In this document: piece by piece, positions 1 to 11,188 of the stretch
Position numbering within the stretch: the first letter of the stretch is position 1
Layout of the letters: every line of letters begins with the position of its first letter
Assembly: GCA_014925825.1 (NCBI GenBank)
Contig: JACGCK010000020.1
Location: 453,192-517,191 of the forward strand
Direction: 5' to 3'
Origin: Pholiota molesta
Lineage: Eukaryota > Basidiomycota > Agaricomycetes > Agaricales > Strophariaceae
Length of the DNA: 64,000 nt
Position numbers and translations under genes: made by a program
Notes under the pieces: model-generated
What the model saw: only the letters and a program-made list of their open reading frames with translations
What the model was told of the DNA's origin: nothing
Databases searched by the model: none

Positions 1-93
1 GCGACCAACGATCCTTCTTCATCGGAAATATCACAAGTTCCCTCCGCCCCCGCCTCTGCGAGCTCTTCGTCTCTTCTTCCCGAAAGCCGATAG
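1..93 (+). CDS. C-terminal end of an unidentified gene, cut by the window edge
   Basis: Reading from base 1, 30 codons rich in Ser, Ala and Pro run to a TAG at 91-93. The composition and codon use resemble other exons here and differ from the downstream DNA, so this looks like the disordered tail of a protein that starts before the window. No domain is visible. It could also be chance. Confidence 0.35.
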   Translation, partial: ATNDPSSSEISQVPSAPASASSSSLLPESR

Positions 94-2223
94 CGTGGTA
101 TAGGAGGGATTCGCGCACTGGCTATTTCTGATGACCAGTAGACGAAATTTTGAAGAAAAAGAGGGCTGGACCTGCTATAGACTACTCGTCGTACTTGTGG
201 CTCCGTAGGTTGTACTGGCAGGCACCGTACTTATCGCTGTGTTTGAGTATCAGGAAGCAGAATTTGACCGACCAGTCACCACTTTGTTTGTCTTATTTCT
301 CGCTGAGTGTTTGAGCTTCCTGATTTTTTGGAGCACATTTCAAATCGAGTTTCTATGGCATCATTACTTTCTTGGCCTCTTGAGATCTCACACTGAGTCA
401 CAGTTTCGGTTGAGAAGTGTGCCAGTATTTGTTCCAGCCTGAATTTGTCCAGTCGAAACTCATGTTCTGCATTTAATGACATTCCAAACCTGGTCCAGGG
501 GTGAAGGATCGCTTGAATTAGGAAGTGAAGGGATCACAGCCTATCTCGAGTGCCACAGAGCGCTGGCTGTAGCCTGTGAAATTGTGTGAATTCATCACCT
601 TGAGGCAACTGAATGATGCCAGCTTGCAAACGCTCTGTTACCCCGCCAATTCCGTGCCCAGATTATGCAATTCAGCCCTGCAAATTTAGGCACTCGAGAG
701 CTGCGACCCACAGACGCCTGGTCCGCTCGTCTTCGCGACGCCAAAAGACTAGCAAAGGTGTGCAATGACAATTTCTAGGAAGGCTGTATTTTATCAAGGA
801 ATACGCCAGGAATTCGTCTTTACCTACACAAACGTTATCGGGAAGCATTTAGGTACACCAGGCTGTGCGATTTGCGCTGAACCTTCCCATCATCTGGGAA
901 ATGATAACCGGTAGATCGCGTATATATTTCGCGTATTCAATTTGGACGGCGGTGCATAATCTCTGTATCGATGACGATCAGAAAGGCTGCACGCCACACA
1001 TATGAGCGGTCATTTAGGCCCTCGTTAGAGGAACGCGCTGGCACTTTAAGTATCATTTTGAGGATGAGCGCTGGAGAGCGAAAGACAAACAGCTATTTTT
1101 GTAGTGATTTAGTGATGCGTTCAGTCAAAGGTCTAACACCAGCTTCTCTGCCTACAGCTATGTTGCTGTGCACGTCACCGACGATCTATCAATAAAACAC
1201 GTACATACAACAACATATTGGCGTCGAGTAACTCATCCAGGCCATTCCGAGGGATATGTATGGTAACTAATGCAGATGAAAGGATCAGCGAGTGACAGAT
1301 GTGATGCGCCATTGTACACCCCGTGCTGCAGAGCGCGCTCCACTAGCCACATGCTGAATTGGGGTTTTCATGTAGGCAGCAAGAGGTCGTGACTCAGAGG
1401 AGAGCCAAGACTCAGATAGACTCAGATGACAATGAAATATCGAGGGACAGGAAAACGAGCCAATGGAAACAGGGACGGGGAATCAATCTCCTGAAAGCGC
1501 GGAGTGGCTGTCCGACTCAGGCACATACTAGGCTCGGGTCTGTCTGCTATTTAGTCTTCATCATGCCGTATTTGGTCATAAGATCTGTCTCATTATCAAG
1601 GCTTTGCCAAACACACCCATATAATCGGCAACTTCCTCAACCTCCGTGCCTTACGTAAGTAATTTTCTCGGAAGACATTCCATCCCTCTGCGAAGCCCGG
1701 GTCGCGTATTTTTGGGACTTCCGCTATTATAGACGTCTGTGAATTGCCTTGCTGATCGCTTGAAGACCTTATGGTCTGGATGGATTGCTGGAAATTCCTG
1801 CTACCATGCTCGGACCACGTTTTCCTGGCTTTGTCTCCCAAACTCAATGTGTCGGAGGCTGTTCGCGTGAAAATCGTGCCTTCCCACATCTGGCGCTCGA
1901 TCTCATTCCATCCAAATATATCCATATATATAGGCTCCCGGGACCCTGGGCCTCCTCACTTTAGATAAGAAGCCCACAGGCTGTACTGTCTCAACCATAA
2001 CCCCGAAGCGCCCACTCAGACCTCTCCAGAGACGCCCTTTCTTGTGTGCTCCGTCTCCATCGTGACCAGACCAAGACGGATATATATGCCTGCTGTGAAA
2101 GTGCCATCAATCCCCTCCGGTATGTAGCCTTTGTGAAACGAAACACCAGTCCGCCATATTAAATGACACGTTTCTTCTTTCCGGCATACCCTCTCAGCCC
2201 ACAAATCCTTCTCCCCGTACGAC
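94..2223. other. Intergenic stretch without a supported gene
   Basis: Short open frames on both strands here lack domain signatures, consistent codon bias or coherent splice sites. The last ~200 bases are probably the promoter and leader of the zinc-finger gene at 2224. Confidence 0.5.
2080..2088 (+). promoter_or_regulatory. TATA-like element upstream of the C2H2 gene
   Basis: A TATATATG-type tract lies about 140 bases before the ATG at 2224, a reasonable distance for a fungal TATA box with a ~100 base leader. It is supported by sequence alone. A second AT-rich tract lies near 1918-1930. Confidence 0.3.
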
Positions 2224-3397
2224 ATGAACCACTACCCTCGCGCGCCCTTCGTGCGGATACACACGCCGTCTTTTGACGCCCCCTTTACGGGCCACGATTT
2301 TTCCGCCTACGACACGTTTGATGGTCAGTTTCTTTCGCTCCTGCGCGGCGGGTCATGGCCTAAATAAATCTGCAACAGAATCACAGATTTCCCTGTCGCA
2401 CTGGATGAGCGCAGGCCCCATGTACCACGACCCCGAGCTGTACGAATCGGGTGCGTTTTCTACCCACTCGAACTGGATACCAAATTTTCATACCGCCTCT
2501 AATGTAGCTCAATGTCCACCAAGCTATAACCCACAGCACCAACAACATTTCGATGTCAATGCCACATATGGTTTGTCTTTGTTAGCCTCTCTCCTGTCGT
2601 CTCGTTCCTTACGTATCATGCAGAAGACCCTATCGATAACAATCTGTTTTCTTGGCCTTACGAGAATAACGCGGGCTGCGACGCTTCCTTCTCCTCGCTT
2701 CCGGAACGAGATACTTTTTCGAATACCTTCTCTCCTTCCGTTTCTGTGGTCTCCTGCTCGCCACGGTCAGAAAGCAGCGGTAAGTCTTATTATCTCTCAT
2801 TGAATCTAAGTACATCTTATTCATTCCACAGCAGCGCTGTCACTTTCTCCCCAACCAAATCTACATGAATACTACAACGCCTTGAATTTCAATTACACTC
2901 CCTCCATGCCCCAACAATTTGCGGCTTCATCGTCGACATGGCAAACGCTACCAGTGAACACTCCCTCGTCACGGTCCTCTATGTCCCACTCTCCCTCCGC
3001 TTCCTGTTCGAGTCTAGACGGCGTGGAGATAAAAACCTCGCCCTCACGCGATGGCTCACCCATGCGGGCCGCGCCCGAGGTCGTGGACCCCCAAGCCTCT
3101 CGCCGACGCTTCCCCTGTATCATCATCGGCTGCGAGCGCCGCTTCACGAGTCAATACACGCTGAAAGTGCACATGGAGGCGCACAAGCCCAAGCCCCGCT
3201 CGTCGTTCCCCTGCACGCTCGGCTGCGCTGAGCGCTTCTCGCGGCAGCACGACCGCCTGCGGCATGAAGTCGCGAAGCACGGCAAGGTCTGCGAATTTCT
3301 GTGTGATGATTGCGGCCGCTTCTTCTCGACGAAAAAGACGCTGGGGAACCACAAGTGTCCCGTAGCGCAGGGTGGGACCCGATGGGTCAATCAATAG
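2224..3397 (+). CDS. C2H2 zinc-finger transcription factor, three fingers at the C-terminus
   Basis: Four exons (2224-2323, 2415-2570, 2624-2779, 2832-3397) join in phase through GT-AG introns to give 325 residues. The first ~220 are disordered and rich in Ser, Pro, Asn and Tyr, as in fungal activation regions. The last ~100 residues hold three consecutive C2H2-like units: one starting FPCIIIGC with His in KVHMEAH, a second starting FPCTLGC with His in RLRHEVAKH, and a third starting CDDCGRFF and ending in HKC. The first two have CxxxxC spacing. The protein should bind DNA in the nucleus; its targets are unknown. The start chosen is the first ATG in frame with the spliced exons, after a TATA-like tract. 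Exon 4 ends at TAG. The fold is confident; no orthologue is assigned. Confidence 0.85.
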
Positions 3398-6340
3398 CTG
3401 GACGACTTTGATTCCCGTTTCTGTTTCATCATCCGCGTGATTTGGTGTCTGCCCGCCGCCGTTTCAGCTTTCAGTCATTATCAATCACTTACCGTCTTTC
3501 TTTTGCTGTGTTTGGGCGTTTTTATGGACTTCTCTTCTCTGACTCACCATGGACATACGCTTGCATTGGCTCTCGAAATTTCCACATTGGATTCTGGAAA
3601 CACCCCTCCCCCTGGACATTTTTTAACGACATCTATACGTACATCCAAATACTCCTTGTACCATTTACCAATCTAAGTATCTACTTATGATATTCATTCG
3701 GACTTGACAATGTCGGCGTCACATTGGACTACTTAACTCTATACTACGACGCCAAAAAAGCCAAAATTGTATTAGGTAGACAAATACATCACCTCAATCT
3801 CTCCTCCCTGAGGAATAAATTCGGATGGCTATCCGTTGGTCTCCCAGCCCCTCTTTCACTGCTTTTGAGAGTTGGAGCCTGGGTATATTTCGGAAATATG
3901 TATATTACTTGGTAACGAAGGTTCTCCATTATACATACATACATACATAGATTCATACCAGGTTCATACTCAAGCCAAGATAATTCGCCTTTCATGATTT
4001 ATTTTTAGAGTGTCTTTTACGTCGTATGTCAGTACAGGGAGCCTTTGAAATAGCCTAATCTTTTAATTACTCATTTTACTTTCCTTCTTTCAAAGCTTCC
4101 AAATTAACCGCACCAAGTGGCTTTATCCTGCTAAACACTCACTCAAGGTTCGAAGATAAACCTTGTTTCCAGTCATTTCTACTAGAAGTTCTCGAGTGAC
4201 ATTTGACGTTCACGACGATCCCGGAGTCAGTATCAGATCGGCAGGTCATGCTGTTATTCCTGCGGTTATATATAGAAACAGTAGAATCCCTGCCTAGTGC
4301 CTACCGCCGATGACATAGGAACTTCAGTAGGACGAATACTGGTGGAAGCTGTAAGGCCGGGCCTTGTGATGAGGAAGGAGTTCTTTGGGTATTTTAGTAC
4401 GTCCTTTGTACTCTTTTAAGACTTTAGCAGTCTTCAATCGCGGGCCATGCGCAACAGTATTTTTTATACGGAATGGCGATGTTGAGCTTATCTGTTTGCC
4501 ACGATGTCAATCCGAGAGAAAAAGCTTTGAGATTTCGATAATTGAATTAAGTAATATGTACACTGTATATCTACATATTCGTAGATATTCATATTCCCTC
4601 ATATACTGTTTCCTCTGTATATAGCATTAGAGTGAATGCCGTAGATGAGCACGTTTTGATAGACAAGCTGATTGCTTCGCGTTGGCTTCGCGAAGTCTGG
4701 CCAGTGGTCAGCATAAGAAATCCTATCATAAATCGCTCTCGTCATGACAGAATCTCCCGATCATAAGGGACCTTCTGTGAAAACATATGGAATGACGGTT
4801 CTTACGATCCAAACTTGATATTTAGGTATGCCACACTGCATCCAGATAAGCCGCGGGGTTGAAACTGTCGGTCCGACTGACTCCGACAACTGTTACAATC
4901 ATTATCTTGTCAACGTCAGTCTGTCCTTCAATCTCATACATATGTTTTCTAAGGTCTGAAACGACTCCGAAAACATCAGTCCGAACATACTGCATATGTT
5001 CTCCATCTTCGGCGGTATGTAGCCTCTGTCTCCGAACTCATCTTATGATGAACAGTTCTCGGCCAGCAAGTAGCGCCTTTTGAGTTTGGACGCCTTTTGT
5101 GTCGTTCGGAGAGTGGTCCGACTCCCGAACTTGAATGACTCTCGGGCTCTCAGGATTCTGCCGTCGAAAGAACCTGTCTCACGTCGATGGCGGCATACGT
5201 TTCCGGAACAAGAGGATGATAGCGCTGCTCCGTGGCAGCATGGAAATGACAGGACATTTTTGGCCGCGAGTGTGAAACCGTGTCGGTATTGAGGCTATTC
5301 TGAGAGCATCACTTTTCTGGAGGTTTAAATATAGCATGGAGCAAGTGTACTTTTGTGTGGTTGGACCCGTTGGATGTCAATGGAGCTTGTGACGGAGCTG
5401 GCCATTTTTTGAGCCGTAAAGCAGTCCAACATTCCAACGGAAGTGTTCTTGTCTCTGATGATCGGCGAAGAGAAAATCCGGAGACATGTCTTGTCCACAT
5501 GCTTAAGATTTCGAAGCGGTAATAATCTCGATTGGTAGTAATAGGTAGCAATCTGCATAGAGAAGAAACATTTCGGAACGGTTGAATCAATGACCCCACT
5601 TCCCCGTTTCAAAGTTTGTAATTTAACGGTAGAGAGACATCAGCTTTACTCAAGAAATAAAGCCGCAACCCGAGATGTGGGTCATTCCATATTCTCTTGA
5701 AGCAACAAAATGTAAGAAGTTACGTGGGGTGTTATTGTACGCCCATATATGTACAGCACAGCCCTCAGGTGCCTTCAACTAAGGCTATGAACCGCTTGAA
5801 CAAGATGAGCCAAGGTGTCTGTGGAATAGAAACCATTGCTTCTGACGGCAGACTCGATCGGTACCATGTAAGCAACCAAAACCGCTTGTAGATTCAAAAG
5901 TGACGTCATTAATACTAAGATTGGCGGTCTGCCCAAGGTGCGCCATAATGTCAGTGGAACTCGCACATGGCTTCGACTTGGCTTCGACATCTGAATCTTT
6001 GGAAGAACGTGTTGAGAAGGCGTCCCAACAAGGATCGAGGTTGGATCGAGGCCAGTTACTCCTTTGTCTCAAGGTTGCATGATTCTAAAATATGATCTCG
6101 CGTGGAAGCTAATCTCGATAGAAACAAGGGGTGCCGGTGAATCTTTAGACGCTCGTGCTATCCTGCCCAGTGCCCACCGGGGCACAGGCGCCTATATTTA
6201 GTGCACCATATTTATTCAAGACGACGGAACCAAACATGTTAGTCAGCCGAACGGCGCGGCGATGCCGTTGCACGATGCCTCACGCTCTCTTCACCTCTTC
6301 AACTCAGAGTTCCGTCCTCTTTCTTTCTACTGAGATAACG
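3398..6340. other. Long gene-poor interval
   Basis: No reading frame in these 2.9 kb shows a recognisable domain or convincing spliced exons. It contains a small tetranucleotide microsatellite (ATAC, about five units, 3931-3949). The stretch 4855-5160 has many scattered GTCCGA/TCCGAC words on both strands without a fixed period. The final ~200 bases should include the promoter of the gene at 6341. Confidence 0.5.
3931..3949. repeat. ATAC microsatellite
   Basis: About five uninterrupted copies of the tetranucleotide ATAC/CATA, in non-coding DNA downstream of the zinc-finger gene. Confidence 0.8.
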
Positions 6341-7761
6341 ATGGACCGGCCGCGTCGCACTGTACGTCCCACAGCCAAGGTGGCTCAGGCGCTCGCCCCT
6401 GAGCCCAAAGTCCCCGCTCGCACCAACAAAGCGAAACCCGCACCAGATCCTGTCGACCCTCAGAAGCAGCTCAAAACGCTCTTGGAGAGCTCCAAAAGCG
6501 ACCTCGTCTCGCTCGACATGCATGTATGTACCCGGTTCCTAAGTCTGTAGTTGAAGTTCTGTCTCCTACAGCCCTGAATGCACATGATACAATGCCATTG
6601 TGCGATCAACCCCACTCCATGTGTTGTAGGCACTCAACGGGCGTGTTGCTCTTCTTCCCCTTGCATAGGATATTATAAACGCGGACACGTGGGCAGTCCT
6701 CCCTGAAGATGCGCGCAGAAGATTGAAGGCGCTCCTTCCGTCGACAGCGTTCATCGGTGCGCGCGGGACCATAGGCGCCGATCACCCCTCAGTCATAGAG
6801 GACCCTACAACGATGCTGGTTGACACCCAAGACGCAGATGACGCTGTACCAGCAGAAGAGAAGGATCTCAACCCTAGCTTCTTTACCGACTCACACTTCC
6901 TCGGCGCTGCGCGCACATTCCAGGACCACCTTTATCTAGGCTGGTTCTCAGACGCGCATCGTGCGAAGGTGAAGCAGTTCCAGGAGGGAATCGTCGCTGG
7001 AACACTGGCAGCTCCGTGGAAGGATGAGGTGTGGATCCGCGATAACGGCGTCCCTGAACCCCTGCCTGCGTCCTCATCCTCGTTCTCCTTCCCGAGTGAC
7101 TCTAGCGCCCGTGCGGGGTACGTTTTATGTATGCTGATACCTGGAAGTGGCGGTGTGGCTGATGGGTGCATACCCTCTTCATCAGTGGCGCTGGTGAGAT
7201 CAAGCTTTCAGTGCTTGTGAAGAACGGCATAATCCGTGTGGGCGATGTAATCGCGTACAAACGTTGCTTCACACTATCTGACGTGACGGTCGAGAAGGAC
7301 TGCATTGTAAGTGACACATACCACTGCTTTTCACGTAAACACGGCACCATTCTTATCTTTGTTCTTACTTCATCCATTTCATAGATTGACGATATTCAGC
7401 CCAAAACATATGCTCTGACAGTCCTCACGCTCTCCGGACCCACCAAAGACCTCCCCGCGCACCTGCTCTCCTCATCCCCCGCCTCCGAGCCAGATCCCAT
7501 CTCCGCCCCCGCCTCCGCTCCCTCGCCCCACACCGCGTCCAGTCTATGACCATCACCAGCCCTACCATGCTGGAGACAGGCCTTTTGGACCTAGACGGCC
7601 GGATTGACAAGGCGCATCGGCCGCATGGGAACGCGTGGAAGAATTTCACGGTGTGGAGGTGGCGCGCGGAGGCGGAATACAACCCATATGACGCGAGAGG
7701 GGGGAGGGAGAACCATGGCACGCTGTTCTATCTGCGGGGAAGCTACTATCACGAGAGGTAG
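6341..7761 (+). CDS. Asx-homology (ASXH/DEUBAD) protein, likely partner of a UCH deubiquitinase
   Basis: Exons 6341-6523, 6669-7117, 7186-7306 and 7385-7761 join in phase, giving about 375 residues. After a basic, Pro/Ala-rich N-terminus, residues ~45-175 match the Asx homology domain. The tell-tale parts are a helix ending DIINADTWAVLP, then LKALLP, then PSFFTDSHF, then a helix with FSDAHRAKV and a closing PWKDEVW. In animals this DEUBAD-type domain binds and activates the C12 peptidase BAP1/Calypso. The Asn-Glu of the animal NEF motif is not kept, but the Phe is. A second segment (GEIKLSVLVKNG, then IRVGDVIAYKR, later NGNAWK) resembles a RAMA-type domain. The last exon has a -1 frame break between 7385 and 7546: one frame stops at 7547, while the next carries the conserved-looking C-terminus to 7761. 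The gene points toward the UCH gene that ends at 8282. Confidence 0.75.
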
Positions 7762-8281
7762 ACGCTCAGGCAGCGCGGCCATTTTCTTGATTTACTGGGT
7801 TGTCTCTTGGATCTTCGGAGACCTTTTTTTCTTGTGGACCTCAGTCCCATTTTTTTCGAAGGCTGAGGCACGGACGCCCTACTTTTGCGACCTTTCAAAC
7901 AAACACACAGTCGCCGTTCAGCCTGTCTATTCACCTCATCCATCTCTATTGATTGGCATGCCTCGCCCAGTCTCATAAGCGCTATCCCTAAAACGGTTTC
8001 AGGACAACCTTCATCTACACGGACATCGGACTCTACACGCAGGCGGAGGTAGATCCCCGTGATAGCGATATAGGTCCATATCCGTGTCTGTAATCTGTAT
8101 ATACATCTGCCATTGTTACTTTTTACATACATATGTACATGTAACATAACTGCGCCCAAGAAACTTCGAGATAGCTGTTATCGTTAGTTGTAGGGAAAGA
8201 AAGACATAGCATAGCGTGCCTGCCTGCCTGGTGCCGTCTGGTACGTGTTATGGAACATGCGCACAGCGCGAGTCCGCCGAT
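7762..8281. other. Shared 3' region between convergent genes
   Basis: This is the 520 bases between the stop codons of the ASXH gene and the UCH gene. It is T-rich on the plus strand just after 7761 and probably holds both 3' untranslated regions. No further gene is seen. Confidence 0.5.
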
Positions 8282-10447
8282 TCAACTCTTGGGCGCAGCG
8301 GGTTTGCGGCTCCGTTTCTTCTTGCCATCGCTGTCCCGATCGAGGAGGGGATTCAGGAGCCCCGCTTGTTGGAGCGACTGGATGTATTCGCGGATGAAAG
8401 GCTCGTAGTCGAACGTGCGTTTCGTATGGTCGGTCTGGATAAACGAAATACGCAAGTCATAATTCATAAGTCAATACACCGCAAAGAGAAAATAAGAGCG
8501 AACGAATATTACTCACGTTCGAGCGCACGCCTTTGCTGTACTCGTCCTCGACGCCCACCTTTGCCGCCACGGCGCTGCGCACGCACTCCTCCCAGGACGC
8601 AACCAGCTCCGCGGGGCCGAGCTTCATGATCTCGAGATCGCGCGCCATCTTCCGCGCACCGAAGTCCGGGGCGTAGGTGTGCGACGGCTCGCTGGAACGG
8701 TGCGGGAGCGAGAACGCTGTCGGCGCTGTGGCGAGAAGAAACGGATCGACCTAGGTAGGAGGACAGGAGCATCAACATGAATAGCATACGCAATATGTAG
8801 TTTATGAAACAGACCTTCGCCTCCCATCCGTCGCCCATCCGCCGCTCGAGCGCCGCGCGCTCGCGCTTGAGGAACTCGAGCTCGTCGCTCGCCTTCATGT
8901 ACACATCGTCGACGATGGCGAGCAGGCTGAAGCGGATGTTGCTGTTGTCGCTCCCGGACCCGCCGTACTTGTCCATCTTCATGCGCAGCGCGGGGCGCGC
9001 GATGTCCATCCACCCGTGCGCGGGCGCCTCGCCCGCGTCGGCGTCGGGGGCGGGGCGCGAGGACGAGGCGGCGGCGGAGCGCGTGCGGTGGGTGTGTGCA
9101 GGCGGCGTGGGCAGCTCGCCGACCTCCAGGGGCCCGGATTTGAGCCCGTCGAGCTCCCAGACCTTGCCGTGCGCGGGCACGTACCCGATGAAGTGGTATG
9201 TCTCTTCCTCGGTGTTGTTGGCGTTTTCGCGGTTGGAGTCGTCGTCGTCGGCGTTTTCGTTTTCGTCTTCGGTGCTGTCGGCTTTGGCTTTTCCTTTCGG
9301 TTTCGGCTTTGATTTGGTGGGAGATTTGGAGGTGGAGCCCTTGGTGAGCTTGGCGCGTTTGGCGGGCGGCGGTTTTGTCGCTGCGTTCTCTTGTTTGCGT
9401 TGCTTCTCCTTGCGTTTGATGGCGTCGAAGGTGGTGGTAGCGGCGTTGCTTAGGGCAGCACGAATATCTGAGGGTCTGTGAAACATGGGTGTTTGAGTGG
9501 TGAAGATAAACATGTAGATGATACACTCCAGGAGCCACCAATTTTCCGAGATTTAGAATCAATTGCAGTTGTGACTGCTGTAGAAGAACCTCAGATTGGT
9601 AACGAAGTCCTCGGCGAAAACTCCATTACAAATAATAGATCGCGCTAAGGCATAACGTAACCAACCCTCATGAGATTGACTTGATTATCGAGGTAAATCT
9701 ACCACAAAAACAAAGGTTGCCACGATGCTTAACACGATACATGCAGTCTAAATGAACCTTCAATACGAAATCTCCAACTGGTGGAAAATCATACTGAAAA
9801 ATCCAGTTAGAAAAGGCAGAATGTGGTAAGCATAGGAACAACAATGTTGTGGTAGTTTTCCACCTAGACTTTCTGAAGCAGGGCATTGATTCTCAATACT
9901 GGAACTATAGTTGACCTTCTGCAGCGATAGATAGGTATGCGTACCTGGCAAAGAAATTATGTGCGGGGCGTATGAGAGGCGAGTTGGTAATGGCTAAGCC
10001 CCGCATCTAGATTGGAGATATATTCATTCTTGTCCCGTCTTGATTCGAACGCGGCCAAGCCACAGAACTTCGACGTACCAGAGGTGACATGCGCTCTGTC
10101 TCTCTCCTGAAAGCGTATAGTTCATCGCCGAGATCGATAGTGGGGCAGTTCAAGAGCACGTTGAGGATGGCGTGGGTCGCACACGCGTCGTCGGAGAGCT
10201 GGTTGGCGAACCAGACGCGTTCAGCGGCGGGGTCGTTGAAGTCGGTTGGGCGGTGGGCGTCCTTGCGCCACATGAAGCAGAAGATGAGGCCGTATGGGCT
10301 CAGATGGTCGACGGCCCATGGCTCGATGTCGTAGAGCTCGACGAGTTCGAGACGGTGTATGCCAAGCCTGCGGGTCAAGGAGGTGAAGACGCCTGGATCC
10401 GATTCGATGACCGCGAACGGGCCTCCGACGAGATCAGTCGAGGTCAT
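8282..10447 (-). CDS. Ubiquitin C-terminal hydrolase, peptidase family C12, UCH37/BAP1 type
   Basis: Five exons (10447-10079, 10006-9945, 9475-8815, 8750-8517, 8434-8282) give 492 residues, in phase at every junction. The UCH core is clear: IESDPGVFTSL, the oxyanion Gln and catalytic Cys in ANQLSDDACATHAIL (Cys ~89), RGLAITNSPLIR, the catalytic His (~238) in TYHFIGYVP and the Asp (~253) in WELDGL, then IRFSLLAIVDD. The last exon (FDYEPFIREYI) matches the C-terminal ULD-like helix that binds DEUBAD partners. About 75 Lys-rich then Asp/Glu-rich residues are inserted just before the His, where family members have the crossover loop; they contain nuclear-localisation-like KRAK. The enzyme should cleave ubiquitin from substrates in the nucleus. 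I chose the Met at 10447 because family members start just before this point; an in-frame ATG lies at 10510. Intron 2 (469 nt) is far longer than the others. Confidence 0.9.
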
Positions 10448-10484
10448 GTTCAAGGGGGTTTCAAAGTCCGCTAGCACGCCCAAG

Positions 10485-10517
10485 TTGTTACGATTGTCAC
10501 AAAGTGACATCTATTTA
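10485..10517. repeat. 33-nt dispersed motif, copy 1
   Basis: This 33-base stretch, starting TTGTTACGATTG and containing ACAAAGTGACATCTAT, recurs at 22999-23031 with only three mismatches. It lies just upstream of the likely UCH start codon and overlaps the alternative upstream ATG. Its origin is unknown; a relic of a dispersed element is possible. Confidence 0.6.
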
Positions 10518-11188
10518 CGTCTACTAGAGACTTAACTTGAAGTTCATCGAACCATTACGGTCGAAACAGCGACTTCGCAGCTCGTATGAGGTTCTCCTTT
10601 GTTCGCCTTTTTTTATCTCCATATTTCCATTTTCAGCTCAGTCTTCCGTACCACCTCGTCCAAATTCGTCTCGTTTCTCCACGTTTCATATCGGGGGCAC
10701 TTCGTCGGGGATTCCGTCGCGGCACACCCGAGTCTGCATCTGTCGGTCATCGATTAGGTTTCGTTTCTTGGAGGATATCCGCAGGTGAAAGTTGTCCAGA
10801 TCATGCATATAGCTGTATCGCGGCGGAATGAGCAGACGTCGCTCTGAGAAGAGTGCTGCCCGTCGAGGATGGGGATTGGAATCGTTCACAAGGCTGGCAT
10901 GCCACCAAGATTATCGTAAAGGCCCCTCGCTTCCACCCTCTGCCACCGCTTCGACCCATACCAATTTTTCTATATCGTCGAAGCTCTCCAAAGATATGGC
11001 AATGGCTCCTATTTGATAAAATTTACTCCTGCGGAGAATTCTCGGTGGGCTTTGGACCAGCTGGTCTCTTCGATTCACCGGACCGCGAACCGCAGCGCCT
11101 CCTCCGATACCAGCTCCGTGGCATCAATCGCCCCAGTTCTGGTATTATAAAAGCGTACCAGTTTCCAACTCTCCTTCTTCGGATCATC
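10518..11188. other. Divergent promoter region between the UCH and GH5 genes
   Basis: The minus-strand UCH gene and the plus-strand GH5 gene start from opposite ends of this interval, so it probably holds both promoters. No additional gene is supported. Confidence 0.5.
11145..11152 (+). promoter_or_regulatory. TATA box of the GH5 gene
   Basis: TTATAAAA lies 37 bases before the ATG at 11189. A start site ~30 bases downstream would leave a very short leader, so transcription may begin at a different site or this match may be fortuitous. Confidence 0.4.

Noticed and set aside
4855..5160. Scattered GTCCGA/TCCGAC words as a possible regulatory array
   Set aside because: No fixed spacing, mixed orientation and no flanking gene that would make sense of it; left as a note only.
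8624..9562. Long Arg-rich frames on both strands over the UCH exon
   Set aside because: They shadow the real UCH exon, whose catalytic and ULD blocks and splice phases are unambiguous.
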